NCBI GenBank assembly: GCA_022414725.1
Contig: CM039467.1
Span: 5,775,794 to 5,839,793 of the forward strand
Direction: 5' to 3'
From: Microglena sp. YARC
Taxonomy: Eukaryota > Chlorophyta > Chlorophyceae > Chlamydomonadales > Chlamydomonadaceae
Length of the DNA stretch: 64,000 bases
The notes under the pieces are model-generated. The model saw nothing but the letters and a program-made list of their open reading frames with translations. It ran no database searches and was not told the origin of the DNA. The position numbers and the translations under genes were made by a program. Shown piece by piece: positions 44,704-54,635 of this stretch. Position 1 is the first letter of the stretch. Every line of letters begins with the position of its first letter.

Positions 44704-45530
44704 TTTAAAGGTGCGAGGTTGTAGTGAGCGCGGGGATTTCTCCGGGGGTTCATCTCACGGAATTATTCACTTGGGGGTCATTTGGTGGTCATAGCCACGG
44801 GGTTCGTCATTTTTGGCCGCAGGGATCATAAGTGGGTCATAGCCACACTTTAAAGCTGCAGGGACGTCATAGACGCCGGGTTCTTTCCCGGCGCGGGTCA
44901 TCTCCACCTCTGGATTATCTTCATTTGGGTCTATTCGGTGGTCTCCCCGGCGGGTCGTTATTTTTGCCGCAGAAATCATAAGATGGTCATAGCCACACTT
45001 TAAAGTGCGGGGTTCTAGCCGCCGTTGGGTTCTCCCCGGGGGGCTCATCTCACCGGGTTCTCTCATTTGGGGGTTCATGTCGGTGGTTCATAGCCACCGC
45101 GGCGGTTCTATTCTTTGGCAGCAGTTCATCAGGTGGGTCAACCACACTTTAACGTTTGCGGGGTCTATAGCCGCCGGGGTTCTCCTGGGTTCATTAGGGA
45201 GGGGGGAAGCTAGCCCCTCCTGTAGGCTAGCATCCATCGAGCCAAGATCTCCTATACCCTAAACCATATCTCCTAAACCCCAAACCCTAACCCAAGGAGG
45301 ATCTGGCTTGTGGATCTCGCTTCACAGGGAGAAGGTAGCTTCCCCCCGGGTCATACCACACTTTAAAAGGGCCGGGGTCATAAGCTGCCGGGGTCACTCC
45401 GGGGGTATTTTCATTCAAGGTCTTCGCTCCATAAGTGACGAGGGTACATCTCATTGGGCGTCCATCCACACCAGGTTCATAGCCACTGGGGTCATCCCCG
45501 GCAATGCCTGCTTCGAGAATTAGACCGGTT
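44704..45530. repeat. About 148-bp repeat, about 5 degenerate copies
   Basis: Units start near 44704, 44848, 44996, 45148 and 45359, each with CACACTTTAAAG, GCGGGGTTCTAGCCGCCG, TCTCCCCGGGGG, TCATTTGGG and GGTCATAGCCAC. Within each unit GGTCATAGCC itself recurs. Confidence 0.75.
45245..45296. repeat. CCCTAAA-like interstitial telomere motif
   Basis: Variants such as CCCTAAACC and CCCCAAACCCTAACCC in about 45 bp. CCCTAAA is the plant and green-algal telomere repeat. Similar short runs are at 49850-49876 and 51512-51540. Confidence 0.45.
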
Positions 45531-45602
45531 CGTATGGCTGGAGTCCGTCACGACTTCGCTTGCGCTGTTCCCCTTCAGGTATTAAACTTGATTTATCTAT
45601 GA

Positions 45603-46602
45603 NNNNNNNNNNNNNNNNNNNNNNNNNNNNNNNNNNNNNNNNNNNNNNNNNNNNNNNNNNNNNNNNNNNNNNNNNNNNNNNNNNNNNNNNNNNNNNNNNN
45701 NNNNNNNNNNNNNNNNNNNNNNNNNNNNNNNNNNNNNNNNNNNNNNNNNNNNNNNNNNNNNNNNNNNNNNNNNNNNNNNNNNNNNNNNNNNNNNNNNNNN
45801 NNNNNNNNNNNNNNNNNNNNNNNNNNNNNNNNNNNNNNNNNNNNNNNNNNNNNNNNNNNNNNNNNNNNNNNNNNNNNNNNNNNNNNNNNNNNNNNNNNNN
45901 NNNNNNNNNNNNNNNNNNNNNNNNNNNNNNNNNNNNNNNNNNNNNNNNNNNNNNNNNNNNNNNNNNNNNNNNNNNNNNNNNNNNNNNNNNNNNNNNNNNN
46001 NNNNNNNNNNNNNNNNNNNNNNNNNNNNNNNNNNNNNNNNNNNNNNNNNNNNNNNNNNNNNNNNNNNNNNNNNNNNNNNNNNNNNNNNNNNNNNNNNNNN
46101 NNNNNNNNNNNNNNNNNNNNNNNNNNNNNNNNNNNNNNNNNNNNNNNNNNNNNNNNNNNNNNNNNNNNNNNNNNNNNNNNNNNNNNNNNNNNNNNNNNNN
46201 NNNNNNNNNNNNNNNNNNNNNNNNNNNNNNNNNNNNNNNNNNNNNNNNNNNNNNNNNNNNNNNNNNNNNNNNNNNNNNNNNNNNNNNNNNNNNNNNNNNN
46301 NNNNNNNNNNNNNNNNNNNNNNNNNNNNNNNNNNNNNNNNNNNNNNNNNNNNNNNNNNNNNNNNNNNNNNNNNNNNNNNNNNNNNNNNNNNNNNNNNNNN
46401 NNNNNNNNNNNNNNNNNNNNNNNNNNNNNNNNNNNNNNNNNNNNNNNNNNNNNNNNNNNNNNNNNNNNNNNNNNNNNNNNNNNNNNNNNNNNNNNNNNNN
46501 NNNNNNNNNNNNNNNNNNNNNNNNNNNNNNNNNNNNNNNNNNNNNNNNNNNNNNNNNNNNNNNNNNNNNNNNNNNNNNNNNNNNNNNNNNNNNNNNNNNN
46601 NN
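45603..46602. other. Assembly gap, exactly 1000 N
   Basis: Undetermined bases. The round length suggests a placeholder gap of unknown size between two repetitive contig ends. Confidence 0.99.
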
Positions 46603-48835
46603 GAGAGAGTTAGATCTGTAGATCCTGTTGTGTGTTTAACACGACCCCCCTCCCCTGTAGACCTTGTGGTGTGTTTACAGCACCCCCCTCACGCCACCCC
46701 TGTAGCACCTTTGTGTGTGTGCTTTTAACAGACCCCCACCCCCCACCCCCCCCCCTGTAGACCTTGTTATATATCTCCCCCCAGCCCACTCCTCGTAGAC
46801 CCTTGTGTGTGTGTTTTTAACCGACCCCACCCCCCTGCCGCCCCCGCCTGTAGACCCTTGGAGTGTGTTTTTACAGACCCCCATGCCCCACCCCCTGTAG
46901 ACCCCTTTGCTGGTGTTAACAGACCGCCCCGCTCGGCCCCTGTAGACCCTTGTGTATCAGTGGTTTTACAGACCGCCCCCCCCCCCTGTAGACCGTTGTG
47001 TGTAGTTTGTTTTAAGCCCGACCCCCAGCCCCCTCACCCCCCCTCCCCTGAAGACCCTTGTGTGTGTGTTTACCGACGCCCCCCCCCGCGCACCCCCCCC
47101 CGACCCCTGTAGACAAGCCGCTTGTGTGTGTGTTTTACCACACCCCCCCCCACCCCCACGCCCCCTCTGTAGACCCTTGTGTGTGTTTTAACTTGCCGCC
47201 TCCCCCCCACCGCCCCCTCCCTGTAGGACCCTCCCTGTGTGTTAATTCCGAACCCCACCCACGCCCCGACCTCCCTGTAGACCCTTGTGTGTGTGTTTTA
47301 CCATGACCCCCCCTGTAGACCCTTGTGTGTGTGTTACACGGACCCCGCCCCGCCCCTGTAGACCTTGTGTGTGTGTTTTAACCGACCCCCCCCCCCCCCC
47401 CCCCTCCCTGTAGATCCCTTGAGTGTGTGTTTTACCGAACCCACCCACCCCCCACCCCCATAGTAGACCCTTGTGTGTGTGTTTACTGACTACCCCCCCT
47501 CCCCCCCCCCCCCCTGTAGAGCCCTTGTGTGTGTGTTTTACCCGACCCCCCCCCCCTCTGTAGACCCTTGTGTGTGTGTTTTACCTACCGAGCCCCCCCC
47601 CCCCCCCCTCCCTGCTAGACCCTTGTGTGTGTGTTTTACCGACCCCCCCCCACCCACCCCCCTCCACTGTAGACCCTTGTGTGTGGTGTTTTTAACGACC
47701 CCCCCCACCCCCCCCACCCCCTGTAGACGCCTTGTGTGTGTGTTTTACCGACCCAGCCCGCCCGCCACCCACCCCCTGTAGAACCCTTGTGTGTGTGTTA
47801 ACCGACGCTCCCCCCCCTGTGACCCTTGTGTGTGTGGTTTACCGACCCCCCCCCCCCCGCCATCCCCCCCTTGTAGACCCTCGTGTGTGTGTTTTAACCG
47901 ACGCCCAATCCCCTTGTAGACCCTTGTGGTGTGTGTATTACCGACCCCCCCCCCCCCCCCACTGTAGACCCTTGTGTGTGTGTTAACCCGACCCCCTCCC
48001 CCCCCTGTAGACCTGGTGTGTGTTGTTTTACCGACCCCACCCCCCTCGCCCCCCCCCTTGTAGACCCTCGTTGTGTGTTTTTAACGCCCGCCCAGCCCCC
48101 CCCCCCCCCCCCCCTGTTGACGCCGTGTGTGTGGTGTTTACCGACCCCCCCCCCCCCCCCCCCCCCCTTGTAGACCCGTGTTGGTGTGTGTTTTAACCGA
48201 CCCCCCCCCCCCCCCCCCCCTGTAGACCCTTGTGTGTGTGTTTTAACCGACCCCCCCTTGTAGACCCTTGGTGTGTGTGTTTTACCGACCCCCCCCCCTC
48301 CCCCTTGTAGAACCCTTGTGATGTGTGTTTTTTACCGACCCCCCCCCCCGCCCTCCCCCCCCCCCTGTAGACCCTTGGTGTGTGTGTTTTTAACCGACCC
48401 TCCCCCCTGTTAGACCTTGTGTGTTTGTTTTACCTGACCCCCCCCCCCCGCCCCCCCCTGTAGACCTTGTGTGTGTGGTTAACCGACGCCCCCCCCCCCC
48501 CCCCCGCCCTCCCCTGTATGACCCTTGTGTGTGGTGTTTAACAGACCCCCCCCCCCCCCCCCCCCTGTAGACCTTGTGTGTGTGTTTTACCACCCCTACC
48601 CCCTGTAGACCCTGTGTGTGTTGTTTACCGACCCCCCCCCCCCCCCCCCCTGTAGACCCTTGTGTGTGTGGTTTACCCGAACCCCTCCCCCCCCCCCCGC
48701 CGCCCCTGTAGAACCCTTGTGTGTGTGGTTTAGCCGACCCCCCCCCCCCCCTCTTGTAAGACCCTTGTGTGTGTGTTTTAACCGACCCCCCCCCCCCCCC
48801 CATGTGGACCCTTGTGTTGTTTTTTACAGTCCTAG
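46603..48835. repeat. GTAGACCCTTGTGTGTGTGT plus poly-C minisatellite
   Basis: About 40 units of CTGTAGACCCTTGTGTGTGT, GTTTTACCGAC and a C run of 5-25 bases, giving units of about 42-65 bp. Unit differences are mostly in C-run length, in doubled or missing single bases, and in the presence of C(C/A)CCCG interruptions. Confidence 0.95.
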
Positions 48836-49025
48836 GGGCCCATTTCTGACTAGTTTTAGCCGACCAGCGTCCGCCATGCAGGGACGGAATGGCGACGGAA
48901 TGGCCCAGCATCCTCGGCGTACTGTTGGTGTGCAGCTGTTTTTTTATTCGCAGATTTCTCTAGGCAGGTTGTGGTAGCTGGTGGCGCTGAACTCAAGCCT
49001 GATTTCAGATCTGCAGGTACGGGTT
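48836..49025 (+). repeat. R4-related segment, copy 3
   Basis: CGACGGAATGGC, CGCAGATTTCTCTAGGCAGG and CTCAAGCCTGATTTCAGAT match parts of R4 (compare 6260-6465 on the minus strand and 18715-18775), in a rearranged or partial form. Confidence 0.5.
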
Positions 49026-49049
49026 GGTACTACGGCTGCATAGTATAGG

Positions 49050-49110
49050 ATAGACCTTGCGTGTTGTGTGTGTGTGTGTGGTGTTGTGTGTGTGTGTGTG
49101 TGATGTGTTT
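49050..49110. repeat. GT microsatellite
   Basis: GTGTGTGTGTGT runs with two TTG interruptions. Confidence 0.9.
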
Positions 49111-49326
49111 TCCCAAAGTCAAACCTATAGTAACACAGTGCAATCTGAAAGCTGAAAAATAATATGGTCCATTCTGTTCTATTCTTTTTGTAATAAAATG
49201 ATGGGGTTTATTTAATTTCAGCAATACCGCTAACTGCGAGCCTGAGCTTTGGACTACCGCACGAGGGAAGGTCTCTACCTCGGTTGCACTAAAGGTTGGA
49301 AGGACCCTTACATGAAGTGAGGTTGT

Positions 49327-49548
49327 TGGCTGAGCCCCCTCTTCAAGGGGGCGGGAGCCCACCAGGTTACCCCGTTTCCGTTATTGACCTTGCCACCCCC
49401 CCCAAAAACATTGAAGCCTTGACAGACGTCAGCCAACTGTCACATAACTAACTGGCTACGGTTTAGCTCCATTTCCGCGTTGCCACCTTTGTCGTTCCGT
49501 ACATGCCATCACACTCCCAATTTCCCGCGTCGCTTGCGACGCTGCATG
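49327..49548 (+). repeat. R2, copy 4
   Basis: GCTGAGCCCCCTCTTCAAGG, GGGCGGGAGCCC, GACGTCAGCCAACTGTCACA, TAACTAACTGGCTACGG, GTTGCCACC, ending GCGTCGCTTGCGACGCTGCA. This copy is full length without an internal array and is the best reference for the element. Confidence 0.8.
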
Positions 49549-50040
49549 GATTGTGGAAGTGACGATATCGTTTAGATATATGCGGTTTAGTCAACATCGT
49601 TTAAACCGACGGGCCCTGCAGTTCGTGCTACTGTTTATGTGATCATCTAATTCTTTCACACTGGCGGATGTTAGTGTCTTCATGTAGGGTCTTCAGCACC
49701 GCTCTTCTGCACCCATCGCAGCCCTCACGACACCCAGAATGCCGCGCTCACACCCAGAATGCACGCCTTTTTCAAGCCAAGCCTTCATGTAGTAGGTCTT
49801 CAGGAGCCGGCTTATCTCAATCTGGAGAGGAGAGGGGACGGTTCCAGGGTTTTAGGATTTAGAGTTTAGGGTTTGCCACTCGGTCCTGGCCGTACTGAGC
49901 GGCTGATCTCGACGGAAAGAAACGTTACATAAACTCAGTGAAACAATGCCGGACATGACAGCGGCAACCCATTGCAGCACCCCTCACACCCAGAATCACC
50001 CTTCCAAGCCAAGTAAAAGGAGAAGAAGAAAACGAGCGAG
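49549..50040. other. Unrecognised sequence with short duplications
   Basis: CTTCATGTAG, GGTCTTCAG and CACACCCAGAAT each occur two to three times (49677-49990). No gene seen. Confidence 0.4.
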
Positions 50041-50465
50041 ACTACAATCAAGATTGATGTCTTTTTATCAATTTATAAAAAGAAAAACATGAAAAAAGAA
50101 GCTGAAAAAAAGAAGAAACAAATCAAATGTTACAGGAAGGAGCAGGGAGAGGACAGTTTTGAGATGGCAACGTCCCAGAATAGGCTTTGGGTCGCCACTT
50201 GTGGCTCCCAAAATGGCCTCAAGATTTATGGAAAAAACACACTGGAGGAGGACCAGGGGCAGCAGGCGAAAGCAAAGCAGAAGCAGATGAATGCAAAAAA
50301 AAGTAATGCATGCAAAGCAAAGTAATGAATGCAATAAATGCATGCAACGTAATGAAGGCAATAAATGAATGCAAAGCGAAGCAGAGCAGAGCAAAATAAG
50401 ATGAATGCCAAGCAAAAGCAGGTTTATTTGGAGGAAAAAAGAAGAAGGAAAACGGCGAGACTATC
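50041..50465 (+). pseudogene. Decayed copy of the NASP coiled-coil exon
   Basis: The flanks GATGTCTTTTTATCAATTTA and AAGAAAAACATGA match those of the true exon (52655-52710). Inside are GGAGGAGGACCAGGGGCAGC, GGCGAAAGCAAAGCAGAAGC and AGCAGATGAATGC, followed by an ATGCAAAGCAA expansion and a GGAAAACGGCGAGACTA end. The acceptor is lost and the frame is broken, so it is not expected to be used. Confidence 0.6.
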
Positions 50466-50487
50466 AAATTGTATATCGTTACGAGGG

Positions 50488-50509
50488 GGGGGGGGGGGGG
50501 GGGGGGGGG
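50488..50509. repeat. Poly-G run
   Basis: About 22 uninterrupted G. Confidence 0.9.
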
Positions 50510-51845
50510 CGGCAAGAAAAAAATCCTCAGACCCCATGCCCTTTTTTCCTACAGGGCTGAGTCACCACACCACCCACCCCCCTGTCCGGCTCCGGAACCC
50601 ACTTGGAGGCCATTACTTCTCCCCACACAATAATAATTAGGGGGTCAAAGCAGGGCATTGTTGTATAGCTTGAAAAGGCCTATCTACTGGTGCTGCTCCA
50701 TAATCAAAATGCACCATATGTGGAGCAAGAAAAAGCAAATCAGACAAATTAATCAGTTTTGTTGGGCACACGGACTGCCATCATCACCCATTGTTACATG
50801 AGAGGTAGGGCCTGGGGTTTAGGGCCCCCAGGCCCCTAATATGCCCTGGCCTATCAAAGTAACATGCTGGCCCTACATGCTTGGCCTCGAACACCTAAAT
50901 CTCATTCTCTTCTCAGCCAATACGAAACAATGCTCACGACTATTACAACCAATCACTTAGGCGACCAACCTTTTTATTTATCCTAGAGGTTAAGCACCAG
51001 TGGGCCATATGCTATGCAATGATGGGGTCTTCCCCCATCCTCATCCTCATCCTCGTCCACATCCTCATCACCCTCCTCTACCTCTCCTCCTTCTCCTCCC
51101 TCTTCCTCTTCCTCTTCCTCTCTTCCTCCCTCTCCCTCTTCCTTTTTTTTAACCACCCTACTCCAGAAACAAATGCCGCAGCCGGAATAGATCTTGCGCC
51201 TCTTGCACCTTTTGATCACGCCTGTTACAGCAGACGTGTGCTCCTTGCCAATGACTCAGCCACACTCAGGGCGAATGTCTCAATGTTGATCCGTGCTTGA
51301 GTTGCTGGGTTGGGTGTTGGACAGACTTGCATGTGATGAAGGAAGTGGTAGCTCCACACGTACGTGCGGGTCTTGCCGGGATCAGAAAGGCAGATAGGGC
51401 ATGCAACAGGCCTATTGGGTACGAGGGTTGGTGCATGTAGATCCCTTCTCAACAGAAGCGTAGGACATCTTGTTAAACTTAAGGGCATGAAGAACGCGTC
51501 ACCACTAACACCCTAACACCCTAAACCCTAAAACCCTATTTTTCACTATATACTTTGTACTGCTGGGTTGGGTTGGGTTGGGTTGTGTTGGGGGGGAGCC
51601 CTAATAGCACCAATGGAGACTGGTCTTTAGTACAGGAGCACCCCAGTTCCACTCCCATGTTCATTCTGAAAAGGAAATAGGCTATGAGAAAATATCTTGA
51701 AAAAGTTTACCTATTTTGTCTTAAATTCCAGTTTTTTTTCCTCACCACCCACCCACCCACCCAAACTTTGGAGGGCCCCATAACTTTCTACCTACTGGGT
51801 CAAAAAAAAAAAATCCTCATCCTCTCAACAAGCTTTACCCATTTG
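50510..51845. other. Mostly unique intronic sequence
   Basis: Contains a pyrimidine-rich TCCTCCTC tract at 51040-51150, CCCTAAA-like telomere motifs at 51512-51540, and a GGGTTGGGTTG run at 51563. No exon could be supported. Confidence 0.4.
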
Positions 51846-51869
51846 GGGCATGGGGCCAGCCTTTTATTT

Positions 51870-52675
51870 TTGCCCCCCCTCGATCTTTTATACAATTTGT
51901 AAAGAAAGAAAAGAACAATACAAACATGTCATGCTGATCTCTATTCATCAGGAGCTGAAGGAAGATCTTGAGCTCAGGAGAAAGCAACCCCCACGACCAC
52001 CACCACCACACCGCACCACCACCACACTCGCAACCCACACACCACCACCACCACACTCGCACCACCACCACCACTCGCAACCCACACACCACCACCACCA
52101 CACTCGCACCACCACCACACTCGCAACCCACACACCCACCAACACCACACTCGCACCACCACCCACACTCGCAACCACCCACCACACACCACTCCACACA
52201 CCACACTCGCAACCCACACACTCGCACCACCACCACACTCGCACCACCACCACACTCGCAACCCACACCCACCACCACCACCCCACACTCGCACACCACC
52301 ACCACACTCGCAACCCACACACCACCACCACCACCACCCTCGCAACTTACACACCACCACCACCCACACCCACCACCACCACCACCCAAACCAAATCTTG
52401 GCTTCAGGAGAAAGCAAAGCAACCCCCACACCACCACCACCACACTCGCACCACCACCACACACCACCACCACCCACCACCACCACCACCACCACCACCA
52501 CACTCGCACCACCACCACCACCACCACCACCACTCGCACCACCACCACCACCACCACCGACCACCACCACATCTTGAGCTTCAGGAGAAAGCAAAGCAAC
52601 AGCAGATGGAGTTGGCGGGGCAGAAGAAGAAAACGGCGAGACAACATCAAATTAGATGTCTTTTTATACAATTTA
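51870..52675 (+). pseudogene. Expanded copy of the NASP coiled-coil exon with a His/Thr/Pro array
   Basis: After CTATTCATCAG the frame reads ELKEDLELRRKQ, then enters a CACCACCACCACACTCGCAA-type array (51990-52380), returns to exon sequence (SWLQEKAKQ, 52385-52420), enters a second array, and finishes HLELQEKAKQQQMELAGQKK then KTARQ. Remarkably the frame stays open over the whole 830 bp. The donor position reads ACG/GCGAGA rather than ACG/GTGCGA, so normal splicing at its end is lost. It could only be used through a non-standard GC donor or another downstream GT. Confidence 0.65.
51990..52560. repeat. CACCACCACCACACTCGCAACC array
   Basis: Variable units of (CAC)n, ACTCGC(A)ACC and CACACACC. 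Frames code for His, Thr and Pro in + and Val, Trp and Cys in -, all by-products. Confidence 0.92.
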
Positions 52676-52723
52676 TAAAATAAATAAATAAAAGTAAAAA
52701 CATATCATGTTGATGTCTTTCAG

Positions 52724-52804
52724 GAGGAGCTGAAGGAAGATCGTGAGCTTCAGGCGAAAGCAAAGCAACAGCAGTTGGAGTTGGAGGAGCAGAAGAAGAA
52801 AACG
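52724..52804 (+). CDS. NASP: NASP exon 6: charged coiled coil
   Basis: Follows TGATGTCTTTCAG in phase 0 and encodes EELKEDRELQAKAKQQQLEL then EEQKKKT, 27 codons, ending at a weak GTGCGA donor in phase 0. Continuing gives CGA TAA two codons later, so either splicing occurs here or the protein ends. NASP proteins have a comparable E-L-K/E-L-E-x-K-L-E-D-L coiled coil after TPR4. Two altered copies of this exon lie upstream (50041-50465 and 51870-52675), and this is the only copy with both splice sites and an undisturbed frame. Confidence 0.72.
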
Positions 52805-52835
52805 GTGCGATAAAATAAATAAATAAATAGTATGC

Positions 52836-52900
52836 CTTATTACGAGGCGTGAGGCTGAGGGGGCCAGCTCGTTTGCTTGCACTGGAGCCAACCACCCTGA
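52836..52900 (+). repeat. R3, copy 3, in NASP intron 6
   Basis: CTTATTACGAGGCGTGAGGC, TGAGGGGGCCAGC, GCTTGCACTGGAGCCAACCA. Confidence 0.7.
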
Positions 52901-52919
52901 AAGTCAGTTTAAAACACAA

Positions 52920-53105
52920 TTCGTTTCCTAATTTTAATCCTCAGTATTCTGACTGGGTATTTGAATTTGAATTTTAATCCTCAGTATCCTGATTAAGTAT
53001 TTGAATTTGAATTTTAATCCTCAGTATCCTGACTGAGTATTTGAATTTGAATTTTAATCCTCAGTATCCTAACTGAGTGTTCGAATCCATTGACATAGCG
53101 TTTAC
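52920..53105. repeat. About 40-bp repeat, 4 copies
   Basis: Unit TTTTAATCCTCAGTATCCTG, ACTGAGTATTTGAATTTGAA. A further stretch at 53140-53260 is rich in GCGACCGGTCGC and TGCGACCG motifs. Confidence 0.88.
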
Positions 53106-53365
53106 CAATTATCATTATGAAACAGCTGCTGCCTCAGTTTTTGTTTTTGCGACCGGTCGCACATTGTACGACGCGGAGCGACCCTTGTGCGACCGTCAGG
53201 TGTGCGAGTTTAGGGCGAAATGAGCCCTTGGTCGCCACTTAGTGCGACTGCGAGTGAGTGATTACTGCCCTGGTTTGCACCTGGGTTGCACAGGCCCAGC
53301 CCAGGTAGCTAGCCAATTGTGATGATGCAACAGCTACTGAATGCCACCTTCACTTTTTTGGACAG

Positions 53366-53704
53366 GATAAAGCTGCAAAGCAGGCTACTGAGAGAGAGGC
53401 AAGGGAGGTGAAACGCAAGGCAAGCCAAGAAGGTGCAGTCCAGCCAAGTCCAGCAAAGAACGAGGCAAGCCCAGCCAAGAAAGTGAAATTCAACTCTCCG
53501 ACCAGCCTCCCACCGCGGGGTGAAGTTGACAGTGAAGTTCAACCCACCCGTGGGTCGAAGTTGAAGGTGAAGTTCAACCTACCCAAGCCTCCCACCCCAA
53601 GTGAGAAGGATGTGCCTGTAGGCAGAACTCCAGCTCCTGGAACCCCAGCAGCCTTGCCAGAGGAGGGCAATGCCACCACCCGGAGGTCTTCCCGGCACAG
53701 TTAG
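53366..53704 (+). CDS. NASP: NASP exon 7: basic C-terminal tail and stop
   Basis: Follows TTTTTTGGACAG in phase 0. It reads DKAAKQATEREAREVKRKAS (finishing the coiled coil and giving a KRK basic cluster), then QPSPAKNEASPAKKVKFNSP, a proline-rich stretch with two KVKFN motifs, and ends ATTRRSSRHS with TAG at 53702-53704. The basic PAKKVKF and VKRK clusters are nuclear-localisation-like; plant NASP has a similar VKR...SKKP tail. The KVKFN element occurs as KKVKFNSP and KLKVKFNLPK, an internal duplication with VDSEVQP-type spacing. High confidence that it is coding and belongs to this gene. Confidence 0.85.
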   Translation, partial: DKAAKQATEREAREVKRKASQEGAVQPSPAKNEASPAKKVKFNSPTSLPPRGEVDSEVQPTRGSKLKVKFNLPKPPTPSEKDVPVGRTPAPGTPAALPEEGNATTRRSSRHS

Positions 53705-53734
53705 TCAAAAGACTGGCCCAGACCTATGGTACAT

Positions 53735-53780
53735 ACGCACACACACACACACACATGCACACACACACACACGCACACAC

Positions 53781-53839
<59 letters not shown>

Positions 53840-53844
53840 ACAAA

Positions 53845-53889
<45 letters not shown>

Positions 53890-53947
53890 ACAAACACACA
53901 CACACACACACAAACACACAAACACACACACACACACACACACACAC

Positions 53948-54017
<70 letters not shown>

Positions 54018-54081
54018 AACACAAACACACACACACACACAAACACAAACACACACAAACACACACACACACACACAAACA

Positions 54082-54113
<32 letters not shown>
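53735..54113. repeat. CA microsatellite, about 380 bp
   Basis: (CA)n with scattered AA interruptions, starting about 30 bp after the NASP stop codon, hence probably in or next to the 3' UTR. Confidence 0.97.
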
Positions 54114-54238
54114 GCAGCAGAGCAGCCCCAAAATAAAACCGTGATCAGCAACATCGGGATGGACTTCACTCCCAGTGAACTCGCCTGTGGCAGTGTAAAG
54201 AGCGGAGAAGCTGCCTCGAGCAGCCCAAAGAGGTTAAT

Positions 54239-54422
54239 GTAATGATAACGCCTGATGGGGCGTGGTGTTAAGGGGGCCTGTCGTACGCGGGTGGGGAGCG
54301 GTCTCCTACCTCAACTGGACAAGCTACCATCGCGGTTGACGACGACCTGCAACGCCAAGAGCGCCCGAAGGGGGAGTCGAACCTCCGACTCTTCATTCTG
54401 AAAGTGACTTAGTCTGCCAAAG
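54239..54422 (-). mobile_element. tRNA-derived SINE with part of its tRNA head
   Basis: On the minus strand: a tRNA-like 3' half (GAAGAGTCGGAGGTTCGACT, then CCCCCTTCGGGCGCTC) with a box-B-like GGTTCGACTCC, then the conserved SINE body (TGCAGGTCGTCGTCAACCGC ... CCATCAGGCGTTATCAT). The tRNA 5' half with box A is missing or replaced by R2. Confidence 0.8.
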
Positions 54423-54424
54423 AA

Positions 54425-54635
54425 GTTATATGCAGCGTCGCAAGCGACGCTAAGTGTGGCGGAGAGTGTTCGCAACGGAGCAACAGGTGGCAACGGAAAT
54501 GAGTTAGTTACGAGATCGTTGGCTGACGTGTCAGGCTTTGTCTCGGTTAGACTGTCACATGCGCAGACGGACAACGGGCCTGCCCTGGGGGCTCCCGCGC
54601 CTCCCGCCCCTTGAAGAGGGGGCTCCGTTATAAGG
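54425..54635 (-). repeat. R2, copy 5
   Basis: Minus-strand R2: GGAGCCCCCTCTTCAAGGGG, GCGGGAGCCCCCAGGG, CTGACACGTCAGCCAACGAT-like, TAACTAACT, GTTGCCACCTGTTGC, ending AGCGTCGCTTGCGACGCTGC. Confidence 0.78.

Larger units (their letters stand above)
24468..52723 (+). other. NASP intron 5, about 28 kb
   Basis: Almost wholly tandem repeat: the 27-bp satellite (24473-36440), unique sequence (36441-37110), A/C-rich satellite (37110-41590), AT-rich sequence, several C-rich or T/G-rich arrays, an N gap, an array of GTAGACCCTTGTGTGTG units, R4 and R2 copies, and decayed copies of the coiled-coil exon near the 3' end. Real coding exons may hide here, but none could be supported. Confidence 0.65.
15710..53704 (+). 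other. NASP: Whole NASP-like histone chaperone gene (7-exon model)
   Basis: NASP/Sim3/Hif1 proteins bind histone H3 (H3-H4), protect soluble histones and pass them on for chromatin assembly in the nucleus. Joining 15710-16049, 17856-18124, 20856-21007, 22836-22910, 24431-24467, 52724-52804 and 53366-53704 gives 1293 nt, 431 codons including the stop. All phases agree (1, 0, 2, 2, 0, 0). The product shows TPR1, a TPR2 split by an acidic block (the SHNi-TPR hallmark), TPR3, TPR4, a helix, a charged coiled coil and a Lys-rich C-terminal tail, in the family order. A length of 430 residues is normal for the family. Coding sequence makes up about 3.4 percent of the gene. Exon 5 and the link across the 28-kb intron 5 are the weak points; further exons may exist there. 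Confidence 0.85.

Noticed and set aside
51835..52671. Minus-strand Val/Trp/Cys-rich frame of 278 codons
   Set aside because: Reverse complement of the CACCACC array; no gene features.
53701..54242. His/Thr and Cys/Val frames over the CA repeat
   Set aside because: Dinucleotide repeat translated in all frames.
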